This document shows, in pieces, positions 17,567 to 27,149 of a stretch of DNA of 64,000 nt. The translations under genes and the position numbers were made by a program. Position 1 is the first letter of the stretch, and each line of letters begins with the position of its first letter. The stretch is from Saprospiraceae bacterium (lineage in GTDB: Bacteria; Bacteroidota; Bacteroidia; Chitinophagales; Saprospiraceae): assembly GCA_013214355.1 (NCBI GenBank), contig JABSSL010000013.1:22555-86554 (forward strand), given 5' to 3'. The notes under the pieces were generated by a model. That model was given only the letters and a program-made list of their open reading frames with translations. It had not been told where the DNA came from and made no database searches.

Positions 17567-19162
17567 TTGTGGAGTCTAAAGGAAGAAGTCGTGAAATTTA
17601 CTATAAAAGACAAATTCAATCAAGAATTACCAGCAGATCCAAATCGAACTAATAGCAGAAGACAAGTTTTTGAGGCTTGCTTTTCTTATGTCACCCCCAG
17701 GATACCTTCTGCTCCAAAGTTGCTACATGTAGCGGAGGAGATGGCCGCAAACTTAGGGTTGACCGACGAGGATATTGATTCTCAGGAATTTCTATCCATT
17801 TTTTCGGGTAGTTCCGTGCTTGCAGGCACGGCCCCGTATGCCATGTGTTATGGGGGACATCAATTTGGAAACTGGGCGGGTCAACTGGGCGATGGCCGAG
17901 CGATCAACTTAACAGAGGTAGAACATGCCGGCAAAAGTTGGACCCTGCAATTGAAAGGAGCCGGGGAAACACCCTATTCCAGAAGAGCAGATGGTTTGGC
18001 AGTGCTAAGATCCTCCATCCGAGAGCACCTATGTAGTGAGGCGATGCACCACTTGGGCGTTCCGACTACACGCTCCCTATCCTTGATTTTGACGGGTGAC
18101 CAGGTCCTGCGGGATATCATGTATGACGGCAATGCTGCCTACGAAAAAGGGGCGGTCGTTTGCCGAGTAGCGCCTAGCTTTATCCGTTTTGGAAACTTCC
18201 AGATTTTCACCAGTAGAGGGGATCTAGAAAACCTTAAAAAACTGACGGACTTTACGATCAGGCACTACTTTCCCATGATCCAAGCCGAAGGTAAACAAGC
18301 TTATATTGAGTTCTACCGAAAGGTAGCCGAACAGACCTTGGAAATGATTGTGCATTGGCAGCGCGTGGGTTTCGTTCATGGTGTGATGAATACCGACAAT
18401 ATGTCTATTCTAGGGCTTACTATTGATTACGGTCCATACGGCTGGCTCGAAGGCTACGATCCAGATTGGACGCCGAATACCACGGATCGACAGTCTAGAC
18501 GATATCGTTTCGGCCAACAAGCGGGAGTGGCTGCCTGGAATCTCATGCAGCTAGGTAATGCTATCTATCCACTGGTAGAAGAGGTAGAACCCTTTAATGA
18601 AGTATTGCAGGCCTTCCAGAAGAATTACCGCACGGCCTACTTGGAGATGATGGGGCAAAAACTCGGATTGACTGGAGCACCTGCCACCTTCCAAGATCTT
18701 GTCCAAAGTTTGGAAACCAATCTCCAGTTAACGGAAACGGATATGACCATCTTCTTCAGAAATCTCGCTGATTTCAAAAGGGATGATGAGGAATCGGCCA
18801 ATGCCTGGCTGGATCTAATCAAGGAAGCCTTCTATAAAGAATCCGAAGTAAAAGAATCGATCTACGAAAAATGGCAAACGTGGTTTAACCAATACCATAG
18901 AATCCTACAACAAGAGCCCAACACGGACCAAGAACGCAGGGAAAACATGAATCGGGTGAACCCCAAATATGTACTGCGCAACTATATGGCTCAGCTCGCC
19001 ATCGACGCCGCTGATCAGGGCGATTACTCAATTGTGGAAGAATTACACGAATTGCTTAAGCAACCTTATGCAGAACAAAGTAGCCAAGGAAAATGGTTTG
19101 CGAAACGGCCAGAATGGGCGCGTCATAAGGTGGGTTGTTCAATGCTATCTTGCAGTTCCTAG
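17567..19162 (+). CDS. selO: SelO family protein adenylyltransferase (YdiU)
   Basis: A pseudokinase-fold enzyme that transfers AMP from ATP to Ser, Thr or Tyr of target proteins; studied members protect against oxidative stress. Landmarks are AGTAPYAMCYGGHQFGNWAG, GQLGDGRAINL, KGAGETPYSRRADG, AVLRSSIREHLCSEAM, FVHGVMNTDNMSILG and TIDYGPYGW. The C-terminus GCSMLSCSS matches the Cys/Ser-rich tail of bacterial SelO. Length (531) is normal. The open frame begins at TTG 17567; GTG 17591 (MKFTIKDKFNQ), preceded by GGAAG, is an equally good start. A strong terminator follows. Confidence 0.9.
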   Translation: MWSLKEEVVKFTIKDKFNQELPADPNRTNSRRQVFEACFSYVTPRIPSAPKLLHVAEEMAANLGLTDEDIDSQEFLSIFSGSSVLAGTAPYAMCYGGHQFGNWAGQLGDGRAINLTEVEHAGKSWTLQLKGAGETPYSRRADGLAVLRSSIREHLCSEAMHHLGVPTTRSLSLILTGDQVLRDIMYDGNAAYEKGAVVCRVAPSFIRFGNFQIFTSRGDLENLKKLTDFTIRHYFPMIQAEGKQAYIEFYRKVAEQTLEMIVHWQRVGFVHGVMNTDNMSILGLTIDYGPYGWLEGYDPDWTPNTTDRQSRRYRFGQQAGVAAWNLMQLGNAIYPLVEEVEPFNEVLQAFQKNYRTAYLEMMGQKLGLTGAPATFQDLVQSLETNLQLTETDMTIFFRNLADFKRDDEESANAWLDLIKEAFYKESEVKESIYEKWQTWFNQYHRILQQEPNTDQERRENMNRVNPKYVLRNYMAQLAIDAADQGDYSIVEELHELLKQPYAEQSSQGKWFAKRPEWARHKVGCSMLSCSS

Positions 19163-19243
19163 GCGCTTCAAACTCATCTACTAAGCCCTGAAAAATCAGC
19201 GTCATTCTGATAACTTGGGAATATTTACTATTTTGACTCACGC

Positions 19244-19285
19244 AACTGGTTCGATGGGAGTGCACCGAACCAGTTTTTATTTTGT
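19244..19285 (+). terminator. Intrinsic terminator after selO
   Basis: AACTGGTTCG (19244-19253) pairs perfectly with CGAACCAGTT (19266-19275) across a 12-base loop, followed by TTTATTTTGTTT. This is a rho-independent terminator between selO and the SulP gene. Confidence 0.8.
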
Positions 19286-19308
19286 TTAACCTTGTGGCAT
19301 ACTAGTAG

Positions 19309-21519
19309 ATGGAAGTTACACCCAAAAAAGGTTTTCAAGGGTTAATTGAAAATTGGCAGAGTGATTTAATAGCAGCAGTAAGTGTTGCACTGATTGCCTT
19401 ACCGCTTTCTCTCGGTATAGCATTAGCGGCCGGAGCCCCACCAATGGCGGGCATTATCTCAGCAGTAGTGGGTGGTTTTGTCACCACACTCTATAGAGGA
19501 GGACATATTGCGGTAAATGGTCCGGCGAAGGGCGTCATTGCAGTGATCCTGGGTGGAATTGCCATTATGGAGGATGGCTCGGGACAAACCTTTAACTATG
19601 TTTTAGCAGCCATTGTGGTTTCTGGGGCTATCCAGGTCATTTTAGGTTTGTTGAAGCTAGGACGCTTTGCCGATATCTTCCATTCTTCGGTCATTCATGG
19701 CTTGCTGGCGGCCATCGGTATTATCATTTTCGCCAAGCAGATCCATGTCTCCTTGGGCACTCATTCTGAGAGTCACAGCATCGTGGAAAACCTCTTTGAT
19801 GCCGTGCGATTCTTACCGCATGCGAATCCCTTTGTTATCATCATTTCTGGTGTAGGCCTGCTCTTATTGCTTTTCCACTCAAAGATCAGCTATAAGTTCT
19901 TTCATTTACTACCCACGCCGATGTGGGTGATCGCATTATCCATCCCGTTCGCCTATTTCTTCAATTTCTTTGAAGAGCACGATATGTCCTTTTTTGGCCA
20001 TCCCTTCGCGGTAGGGCCAGAGTTGCTGTTGGATATTCCGGATAGCATCGTAGAGTCAATCATGTATCCCAACTTCGGCAAGATTCAAACCATTGAATTT
20101 TGGACCACCGTATTTTCTATTTTGATGATCACCAGTATCGAATCCTTGGCCATTGCTAAGGCCATTGATAAGATAGACCCTTACAAAAGAAAGACAGATC
20201 TCAACAAGGACTTAACGGGAATTGGATTGAGTACGATGGTGGCTGGTTTTTTAGGTGGCTTACCGATCATCGCTGTGATCATCAGAAGCACGGTCAACGT
20301 ACACAACGGAGCTAAAACCAAATGGTCCAATATGTATCAAGGTTTGCTGCTACTGATTTTCATCGTTGTCTTGAGTCCGATCATGCAACGGGTGCCGCTC
20401 TGTGCCTTTGCCATATTGCTAGTCTATACTGGATTCAAACTGGCCTCCCCTACTGTCTTCAAGCAAGTTTACAGTCATGGAGTAGAACAACTGATCTTCT
20501 TTGTGGGGACGATGGTGTTGACCCTATATACCAACCTTCTAATTGGACTATTTGGGGGATTAATCTTGGTGTTGGTTAGTCATTTGCTCCTGGCCAAGGT
20601 TTCTATCCCCAGGTTCTTTAACATGGTCTTTAGACCCGGCTCCAATCTGCTAATGAAACCAGATGGTAGTTATGAACTCAAGATTCGGGGGATAGCCAAT
20701 TTCTTGGGTATTTTAAATATCAATAAGCTGGTAGCCCAGATTCCTAATGGAGCCAATGCCACCATAGACCTTTCCGAGACCCGCTTGGTTGGTTTTACCG
20801 TATTAGAGGATCTCCATGATTTTCAGAAGATTCATCAACAAAATACGGGCGGAAAAGTGCAGATAACGGGTCTGGACAGCCATGTATCCTCAACCAATCA
20901 TAAGTTAGCGACCAAGATTCAAATTGACCCGGTCGAACCGCTGACCAGAAGACAAAGCAAGCTTAAGGAAATGGCCGATAGTTATGGCTGGAACTTCCAA
21001 ACCGAACCGGTGGAGGATCTTGAATACTTCCAGTCCTTTTATTTCTTCAAAACCCGTCCCATTGAAGCAGAATCCAATTGTATCTCTGATCTAGATAAGG
21101 ACATGCATTTGGAGCTAATCGATGTCACCTTTGAAGAAGGTTCCGATATACTACCGGAGGAATACGACACCACGGTAGGCTTACTCAAGCTTCCCTTCTC
21201 CATTCCTAAATTCACTATTGAAAAGAAGGATTTTCTAGAACGCGTCCTACACTTATCTGAGCACAAGGATATTGACTATAGCCTTTATACAGATTTCCCG
21301 AAAGACTACATTGTGAAGGTAGACGATGTGGAAGCCATGGATAAATTCCTGACTGAGAAACTTAAAGTTCTGATCGAAATTAGTGGCCTGCACCATCTAG
21401 AGAGTAATGGCGAGGCTATCTTGATTTTCAGCAACAATTTCGAATTGGCTCAAATCCAAGAATACGCCAAAATGATCCAGTTCGCCGAGAACTTTAAGTC
21501 TATGATTAAGGAGAATTAG
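19309..21519 (+). CDS. SulP family anion transporter
   Basis: A 736-residue inner-membrane transporter. Residues about 10-430 are the SLC26/SulP transport domain with 12-14 helices; the start ENWQSDLIAAVSVALIALPL and AAGAPPMAGIISAVVGGFV are typical, as is GGLPIIAVIIRSTVNVHNGA. A STAS-like domain follows (about 445-560, ATIDLSETRLVGFTVLEDL). An extra C-terminal region of about 150 residues is not a standard STAS part and I do not recognise it. Substrates of the family include sulfate and bicarbonate; with no carbonic anhydrase or cysteine gene nearby, the ion cannot be fixed. Single gene. Confidence 0.85.
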   Translation: MEVTPKKGFQGLIENWQSDLIAAVSVALIALPLSLGIALAAGAPPMAGIISAVVGGFVTTLYRGGHIAVNGPAKGVIAVILGGIAIMEDGSGQTFNYVLAAIVVSGAIQVILGLLKLGRFADIFHSSVIHGLLAAIGIIIFAKQIHVSLGTHSESHSIVENLFDAVRFLPHANPFVIIISGVGLLLLLFHSKISYKFFHLLPTPMWVIALSIPFAYFFNFFEEHDMSFFGHPFAVGPELLLDIPDSIVESIMYPNFGKIQTIEFWTTVFSILMITSIESLAIAKAIDKIDPYKRKTDLNKDLTGIGLSTMVAGFLGGLPIIAVIIRSTVNVHNGAKTKWSNMYQGLLLLIFIVVLSPIMQRVPLCAFAILLVYTGFKLASPTVFKQVYSHGVEQLIFFVGTMVLTLYTNLLIGLFGGLILVLVSHLLLAKVSIPRFFNMVFRPGSNLLMKPDGSYELKIRGIANFLGILNINKLVAQIPNGANATIDLSETRLVGFTVLEDLHDFQKIHQQNTGGKVQITGLDSHVSSTNHKLATKIQIDPVEPLTRRQSKLKEMADSYGWNFQTEPVEDLEYFQSFYFFKTRPIEAESNCISDLDKDMHLELIDVTFEEGSDILPEEYDTTVGLLKLPFSIPKFTIEKKDFLERVLHLSEHKDIDYSLYTDFPKDYIVKVDDVEAMDKFLTEKLKVLIEISGLHHLESNGEAILIFSNNFELAQIQEYAKMIQFAENFKSMIKEN

Positions 21520-21561
21520 GCCCCAAGGTATCCAAGTTTCTAGGCCTTCTATTACCTTAAT

Positions 21562-23973
21562 CTATTCTTCTCTCCGCAACGATTCCACCGGCGCAGCGGC
21601 AGCCGTTTGATAGGTTTGTCCACCTAGGGTTAGCGCAGCAATAAGCAAGGACACTATGCCAGCAATCAGATAGGCTAAGCCATTCTCAGGGGCGCGGTAG
21701 GCAAAGTTTTCCAGATAGCTGTTGATCCCCCACCAGGCGAATGGACAAGCGATCACAAAGGCAACGATGATAATCCGCATAAAGCGTTTTAGCAACAAGA
21801 ACATAATTTGCATCGTAGAAGCACCATTCACCTTCCGAATGCCAATTTCCTTGACACGCTGTTGTACTTCGAAAAGGGAGATGCTAAATAAGCCTAGGGC
21901 AGATATAATTAAACCCACAAAGGTAAATAGGGAATAGATGGAGGCAATGCGTTGATCTTCTTGATACATTTCCTGTACTTCATCTTCAAAATATCGATAG
22001 GAGAAATTATCTCCTGGATTAGCTTCTTTATGTAGCTCCTGCAAGAAGGCCAAAGCTTCTTCATCTTTACCTTCGGCTACCTGCATCATGTAACCAGAAT
22101 CTTCTCGATCATCGTGATAGTAAATCACCAAAGGTGATATCGGATGAGATAAATGTTGATAGTAAAAATCTTTGATTACTCCAATGACTCGGAAAGGAGA
22201 TTTCTCCGCACCCCAATAGGAATTGGCAATTCTCGCTTCAGTCAAATCTTCAAACCCAAAGTGGAGCATGGCACGTTCGTTAATCACCACCTTTTGATCC
22301 CTGCTTTGATCTTGGTCTGGCTCAAAAAAGCGCCCATGCAGCACTTCAAAACCAAATAAATCTTTGATGTTAGGCGTCACTGACATGCCATGCATCGTTT
22401 GATATTCACCACCATCCATATTCTTCCAGGGCATTTCGTGGGTATTCAGGGGTGTATCACCAAAGGATAGCTTTGACAAGTTGGGATTGGCTTCAATTTC
22501 ATTCACCACTCGACTTACCACCATGTCCGCCCTGGATTGGGCTTCCCGTCGTTGCGCCTGAAAAGCTTCCCATTCTTCCTCATTATCAGTTTCTGGGAAT
22601 GATATTTTGTTTACCTCATCCTGAAAATCGAATCCAGCTCTGATGATGTGTTGTCGCTCAATGCCTAGATCTCGCTTCAACATAAACTGCGTCTGTCGAT
22701 GAAAGGATAGGGCCGCGATGAGTAGAATGATTGAAATTCCGAATTGGATGCCAATCACCCATTTACGAAAATCAGCCCCCTTTAGACCAGTAAATTTACC
22801 CTGCAGTAAAGTAATAGAGGTGAGTTTGGGGATCCGAATGATCGGATAAATGGAAAGCACCACCGTTAGACCTACAATCAGGAGTAGCGCTAGTAGTATG
22901 TCTTCGGGAATACTGAGTGCAATGGGCTTGCTGGTAAATCGCTGTAACCACGGCGTTAGATAGAGGATCAATATACTAGCTAACCAAACGGCTAAAAAGC
23001 TACTTATGAAGTTCTGAAGTAAAATCTCAGTGCTAAGCTCTCTGCGCGCTGCGCCAAACACCTTTTTAATACCAAATACCTTGGATTGCCTAATCAATAA
23101 AGCGAGAAAAATATTGACATAATTGAATAAACTAATTCCAAGGATCAAGGTAGCAGCAAGTAGCAGGATATATACATTCCTTAAATTGCCAGTGCGTAAT
23201 ATACCTTCGGACGTCACCGAATTATCGAAGTAGGAGTCTGCAAACGGTATAAATCGAATGCTACTTTCGGGAAATTGGGGATGTTCTCGTGCAGCAAATT
23301 CTATCTCCTCATTTAAAGGTTCAATACTCGCTCCAGCATTCAAGCGGACACACTCCAAGCCCATTCTCCCCCAGTGTCGCTTCGCATGATGGGGAACCAA
23401 CACCTCAAAATCCAAACTGCTGTTTTTCGGCCATTCCCCGAGCAAGCCAGCCACTAGAAAGCGCTGACCTCTGAAAAGGACTTCCTTGCCCATCGGGTTC
23501 TCTTCTCCAAATAGCTTTTTAGCTACTGAGGGTTTTAGTAATAAATCTTGCGGGTTATACAGTACGCTCCCCTCATCACCAGCTAGTAATGGAAAGTCAA
23601 AAACCTCTAGAAAAGCGCTGTCAACAACTAGTACCTGGGCGGGAATAGCTTGTTCCTGGTATTCAAGTTTTTCATCATTGTATTGTATAATCCGGGTGAA
23701 TGTGGAGACTTCTGGAAAAGTACTATACTCCTGTTTAAAAAAGTCAGTCAGCGTCATATACCTTGGCTCGCTTAAAGGAGTAGCTCGGATAGTGGCCCAG
23801 TAAATATCATCTACTCCTTCGTGAAAGCGGTCTGTATTCCATTCAAATTGACCATATTTAAAAAGAAAAAGCGAACAGCTTAGGCCTAGGGTAAGCCCTA
23901 AGATGTTCAAAAAGGAATGAGGGCGGCCGGAAATTATGTTTCTAAAAGCTTCTTTGAAGTAAAAGGGTAACAT
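21562..23973 (-). CDS. FtsX/MacB-type ABC transporter permease
   Basis: An 803-residue membrane protein of the Bacteroidota type with two MacB periplasmic-core plus FtsX units in one chain. TM segments lie near residues 18-38, about 280-300, 330-350, 375-395 and 410-425, then a second large periplasmic domain and three C-terminal segments (YSLFTFVGLIISALGLFSIS, RIIIVAFVIACPFAWW, LIAGIVSLLIAALTLGG). VKEIGIRKVNGAS and FGIKKVFGAARRE are the cytoplasmic coupling motifs of each half. No ATPase gene is adjacent. It is divergent from a sigma-54 response regulator, so regulation by that system is likely. Confidence 0.85.
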   Translation of the reverse strand: MLPFYFKEAFRNIISGRPHSFLNILGLTLGLSCSLFLFKYGQFEWNTDRFHEGVDDIYWATIRATPLSEPRYMTLTDFFKQEYSTFPEVSTFTRIIQYNDEKLEYQEQAIPAQVLVVDSAFLEVFDFPLLAGDEGSVLYNPQDLLLKPSVAKKLFGEENPMGKEVLFRGQRFLVAGLLGEWPKNSSLDFEVLVPHHAKRHWGRMGLECVRLNAGASIEPLNEEIEFAAREHPQFPESSIRFIPFADSYFDNSVTSEGILRTGNLRNVYILLLAATLILGISLFNYVNIFLALLIRQSKVFGIKKVFGAARRELSTEILLQNFISSFLAVWLASILILYLTPWLQRFTSKPIALSIPEDILLALLLIVGLTVVLSIYPIIRIPKLTSITLLQGKFTGLKGADFRKWVIGIQFGISIILLIAALSFHRQTQFMLKRDLGIERQHIIRAGFDFQDEVNKISFPETDNEEEWEAFQAQRREAQSRADMVVSRVVNEIEANPNLSKLSFGDTPLNTHEMPWKNMDGGEYQTMHGMSVTPNIKDLFGFEVLHGRFFEPDQDQSRDQKVVINERAMLHFGFEDLTEARIANSYWGAEKSPFRVIGVIKDFYYQHLSHPISPLVIYYHDDREDSGYMMQVAEGKDEEALAFLQELHKEANPGDNFSYRYFEDEVQEMYQEDQRIASIYSLFTFVGLIISALGLFSISLFEVQQRVKEIGIRKVNGASTMQIMFLLLKRFMRIIIVAFVIACPFAWWGINSYLENFAYRAPENGLAYLIAGIVSLLIAALTLGGQTYQTAAAAPVESLRREE

Positions 23974-24031
23974 TTGCTTCTGATTTTTGAGCTTAGCGTT
24001 CTTCTTTTCTTAATGGATTCACTCCTCCTAT

Positions 24032-24047
24032 TCCAAACCCAATGCCA
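24032..24047 (-). promoter_or_regulatory. Possible sigma-54 promoter for the FtsX-type permease
   Basis: On the minus strand TGGCAT-N5-TTGGA matches the TGGCAC-N5-TTGCA consensus at all but two of the main bases; the -12 GC is GG, which weakens the call. The -12 end is about 58 bases before the permease start. The divergent neighbour is a sigma-54 activator, which supports the assignment. Confidence 0.35.
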
Positions 24048-24235
24048 ATGCTGATTACTTTCGGTCAACAGGTAGGTGCATTCCTACCATAAACCGGAAT
24101 TAATTAAACATAAAAAACTCATAATCAATTCAGTAGAATAAAAGTCAAACAATGCCAGCATATCAATTTCACTCGAAATTTTCAATCTTGGAATTCTCCT
24201 ACTTTTTGATTTCCAGGAATTTCGTCAAAATATTG

Positions 24236-24265
24236 GACATACGAGTGTCTAATTTTTTGACACTC
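24236..24265. promoter_or_regulatory. Inverted-repeat binding site upstream of the sigma-54 regulator
   Basis: GAGTGTC (24243-24249) and GACACTC (24259-24265) are perfect seven-base arms around an AT-rich nine-base loop. A further GACA at 24236-24239 makes a second GACA/TGTC pair with the left arm, giving three half-sites. TGTC...GACA palindromes are typical upstream activating sites of sigma-54 regulators. The site lies about 45 bases before the regulator gene and about 190 bases upstream of the candidate -24/-12 promoter of the divergent permease, so one site could serve both genes. Confidence 0.5.
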
Positions 24266-24307
24266 ACTTTGAGATTAACTCTATCTTAGAGTGGTAATAA
24301 TAATTGG

Positions 24308-25669
24308 ATGGCCATAAAAAAGAATAACCTATTATTAATCGATGACGATCGCGCTACCTTGAGAGCATTACAGCTACTTCTAGGAGAGCAATACCGTTCT
24401 GTAAATATCTGCAACCATCCAGAACAAATACCTGAACTGTTAGCGCAACAAAGCTACGATGCGATCCTATTGGATATGAATTTTAGACCCGGGGCACGTT
24501 CTGGTAATGAGGGGCTCTATTGGTTGAAGAGAATCAGAGCTATTGATCCAGCTGTAGGAATTGTGCTTTTGACTGCTCACGGAGAAATCGATTTGGCGGT
24601 CCAGGGTATGAAAATTGGTGCCATTGATTTTTTGCAGAAGCCTTGGGACAATGATCGACTTTTTGCTAGTCTGCATTCCGCAGTGCAAGTTTCAAACTCG
24701 CGCAGGAAGGCTAAGGGTAGCCTGGTAGAGGGTAGAAATGAAGAGGGTTTTGGAGAAAAAATGATCTTGGGGCGTTCCCCAGCCATGCAGCAGGTTTTAG
24801 AAATGGTCGACAAAGTAGCTGCTACCTCCGCTAATATTTTGCTTACTGGGGAACATGGGACGGGAAAATCCATGATTGCCAGAAAGATACACCAAAGTTC
24901 CCCCCGGAAAGACCGGCCCTTTATCAGTGTTGATCTCGGCTCGATCGCTGAATCCCTCTTCGAAAGCGAATTGTTTGGCCATGCGAAGGGTGCCTTCACG
25001 GGAGCGGGACAGGAACGAGTCGGAAAATTTGAGCAGGCGGATGGGGGCACGCTGTTTCTGGATGAAATCGGCAACCTAAGCCCTCCCCTGCAGGCGAAGC
25101 TATTGGTAGCCTTGGAAAATCGCGCCATTACCCGAGTTGGCGGCTTCCAGGCAAAACCAATCGACATTCGTTTGATCACCGCCACGAACCAATCGCCCTC
25201 CGCCTTAGTGAAAAAAGGGACTTTTCGCGAAGACTTATTATTCCGTATAAATACCGTTCAATTGGAGTTGCCTCCCCTCCGAGCACGCGCTGATGATCTG
25301 TTTCTATACGCACAACATTACTTTGAAAGTTTCGGCAAAAAATATGGCAAACTTGGGCTTTACCTTAGCCCGGAAAGTAAGCAATTGATGAGGCATTACC
25401 GCTGGCCAGGTAATGTGCGAGAGCTAAGGAATATCATTGAACGAGCCGTTATTTTAAGTGATACCAAAACCTTGCATCCAGCTGCGCTAAATTTTCAAGA
25501 TGCAGAACTCTTAGAAGAAGAGGAAGTTGCCTTTACCCTAGAAGAAATGGAACGTAAAATGATCTTGAAAGCGATCGATCAACACCAGGGAAATTTCAGC
25601 GCGGCGGCAGAACAATTGGGGATTTCTCGGCAAACCCTCTACAACAAGATCAAGAAATACAATTTGTAA
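24308..25669 (+). CDS. Sigma-54-dependent NtrC-type response regulator
   Basis: A 453-residue activator with three domains. The receiver (1-125) has the acidic pair D12/D13, phospho-acceptor D56 and K111. The AAA+ domain (about 153-385) has Walker A GEHGTGKS (181-188), the sigma-54 contact motif GAFTGA (228-233), Walker B LFLDEIG and a sensor region ending in WPGNVRELRN. The Fis-type helix-turn-helix is at the end (AAEQLGISRQTLYNKIKKY). Phosphorylation by the kinase encoded 40 bases downstream is expected. It is divergent from the FtsX-type permease, its likely target. Confidence 0.92.
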   Translation: MAIKKNNLLLIDDDRATLRALQLLLGEQYRSVNICNHPEQIPELLAQQSYDAILLDMNFRPGARSGNEGLYWLKRIRAIDPAVGIVLLTAHGEIDLAVQGMKIGAIDFLQKPWDNDRLFASLHSAVQVSNSRRKAKGSLVEGRNEEGFGEKMILGRSPAMQQVLEMVDKVAATSANILLTGEHGTGKSMIARKIHQSSPRKDRPFISVDLGSIAESLFESELFGHAKGAFTGAGQERVGKFEQADGGTLFLDEIGNLSPPLQAKLLVALENRAITRVGGFQAKPIDIRLITATNQSPSALVKKGTFREDLLFRINTVQLELPPLRARADDLFLYAQHYFESFGKKYGKLGLYLSPESKQLMRHYRWPGNVRELRNIIERAVILSDTKTLHPAALNFQDAELLEEEEVAFTLEEMERKMILKAIDQHQGNFSAAAEQLGISRQTLYNKIKKYNL

Positions 25670-25709
25670 ACGCTGAGCCTGGATGGGCCCTTGACAGTCT
25701 CAATACATT

Positions 25710-27053
25710 ATGCTCAATCGTCAGCTTTTCGGAATCATTTTGGCCAACGCCATACTTATGGCAGGTTTATCTCTGTTTACAATCTGGACTTATTACCACT
25801 ATCAGAGTGTAGCTTTATTGAGTTTTCCGATATCCTTAGTGATCCTACAAATACTCGGCTTCACCTACTACCTCAATCGAAGAAATAAGCAATTGGCCAC
25901 CTTCTTAACCTCAATAGAACAGGAAGATACTGCCATTCGCTTTCCTACGGAAGTCAAAAATCAATCCCAACGCTTGTTGCACACCCAGCTAAATCGCGTT
26001 AATCAAATCCTACAAGACATAAAACTGAAACATGGTGCACAGGAGCAATACTATAGGACGTTACTTGATCAAGCCAGTACGGGGATCTTAGTCATCAATG
26101 CAGAGGGGCAGGTTCCCACCATAAATCAAAGGGCTTTGGAGTTGATCGGGCGTCAGCATCTAAGGCACCAGGATCAACTGGCAGCGGTTGATCAGCAATT
26201 GCACCAAACCATTAAATCTATAGGTAATGGCGAAAAACAGTTATTAGCCTTACGAATTGAGGAGCAATTGGTGCAATTAATGGTTAGCAGTGCCAGCATC
26301 ATCAGTTTAGGGGAATCTTATAGGCTAATTACCTTGCAGGATATTCGTAACGAATTGGACAAAAAGGAATTGGATGCCTGGATTAAGCTGATTCGGGTGA
26401 TCACACACGAAATAGCCAATACGATAGGCCCGGTGCTCTCCTTATCCCGAGGCATGCAAAAACACCTAGAAGAATTGCCTCCAACTGATCATTCCCGCTT
26501 TCTTCATGAAGCCCTAAACATCATTACAGAACGGGGAGAAAACCTATCTAGCTTCATCACCAGGTATCGCCGATTGATGAAGGTCCCTAACCCAGTGCTC
26601 AAAGCAGTAAGCCCTCTGTCCATCATAGATAAGCTACGCATCTTGGTGAGTCACCAGCTCGCTGAAAGTGGAGTGAAACTAAGCGTTAATAAGCATATTC
26701 CACCCCTACCCTTCTTGGTCGACGAAGGACTCTTTACGCAAGCCCTTTTGAACCTAATCAAAAATGCGGCGGAGGCCCTTCAGTCTACACCCGATGGACA
26801 AATAAGTATTCAGGTTCGAATAGATCAAAATCACCAGCTGAACTGGGAAGTGATGGACAATGGGCCGGGCCTCCCAGCAGAAAATCTGGAAGATATTTTT
26901 GTACCTTTTTTTACCAATAAAGAGGAAGGCTCGGGTATAGGTCTAAATATTGCCCGGCAGATCGTTCGTCTTCATGGAGGCACGCTGAGGGCTCAGAATC
27001 GGAAGGAAGGCGGGGCACTGTTCCTAATTGCTCTTCCCCTTCGCATTGATTGA
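25710..27053 (+). CDS. Sensor histidine kinase, partner of the sigma-54 regulator
   Basis: A 447-residue inner-membrane kinase. Two TM segments (about 7-27 and 35-55) leave almost no periplasmic loop, so sensing is probably within the membrane or cytoplasm. A PAS-like region (about 112-215) follows. The phospho-acceptor is H233 in VITHEIANTIGPVLSLS. The ATPase has the N box NLIKNAAEAL, DNGPGLP and EGSGIGLNIARQIVRLHGG. It belongs to the family usually paired with NtrC-type regulators, and the gene order supports the pairing. A decayed copy of its 3' end lies 1.5 kb downstream. Confidence 0.9.
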   Translation: MLNRQLFGIILANAILMAGLSLFTIWTYYHYQSVALLSFPISLVILQILGFTYYLNRRNKQLATFLTSIEQEDTAIRFPTEVKNQSQRLLHTQLNRVNQILQDIKLKHGAQEQYYRTLLDQASTGILVINAEGQVPTINQRALELIGRQHLRHQDQLAAVDQQLHQTIKSIGNGEKQLLALRIEEQLVQLMVSSASIISLGESYRLITLQDIRNELDKKELDAWIKLIRVITHEIANTIGPVLSLSRGMQKHLEELPPTDHSRFLHEALNIITERGENLSSFITRYRRLMKVPNPVLKAVSPLSIIDKLRILVSHQLAESGVKLSVNKHIPPLPFLVDEGLFTQALLNLIKNAAEALQSTPDGQISIQVRIDQNHQLNWEVMDNGPGLPAENLEDIFVPFFTNKEEGSGIGLNIARQIVRLHGGTLRAQNRKEGGALFLIALPLRID

Positions 27054-27078
27054 TAATAGCTTACCTACTACGGTTGAT

Positions 27079-27119
27079 GCTAGTAGAGGATGGCAAACCT
27101 CTTATTATCTCCTGCTAGC
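27079..27119. terminator. Possible bidirectional hairpin between convergent genes
   Basis: GCTAG and AGAGG at 27079-27089 can pair with CCTCT (27098-27102) and CTAGC (27115-27119) in a bulged stem between the convergent kinase and cyclase genes. No T-run follows, so this is a weak call. Confidence 0.3.
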
Positions 27120-27149
27120 TTGAAAATAATCTGGGAGATGCAAAGGCTT

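Noticed and set aside
24577..25185. A 202-residue minus-strand ORF
   Set aside because: Fully antisense to the sigma-54 regulator AAA+ domain, Ser/Pro-rich with no motif.
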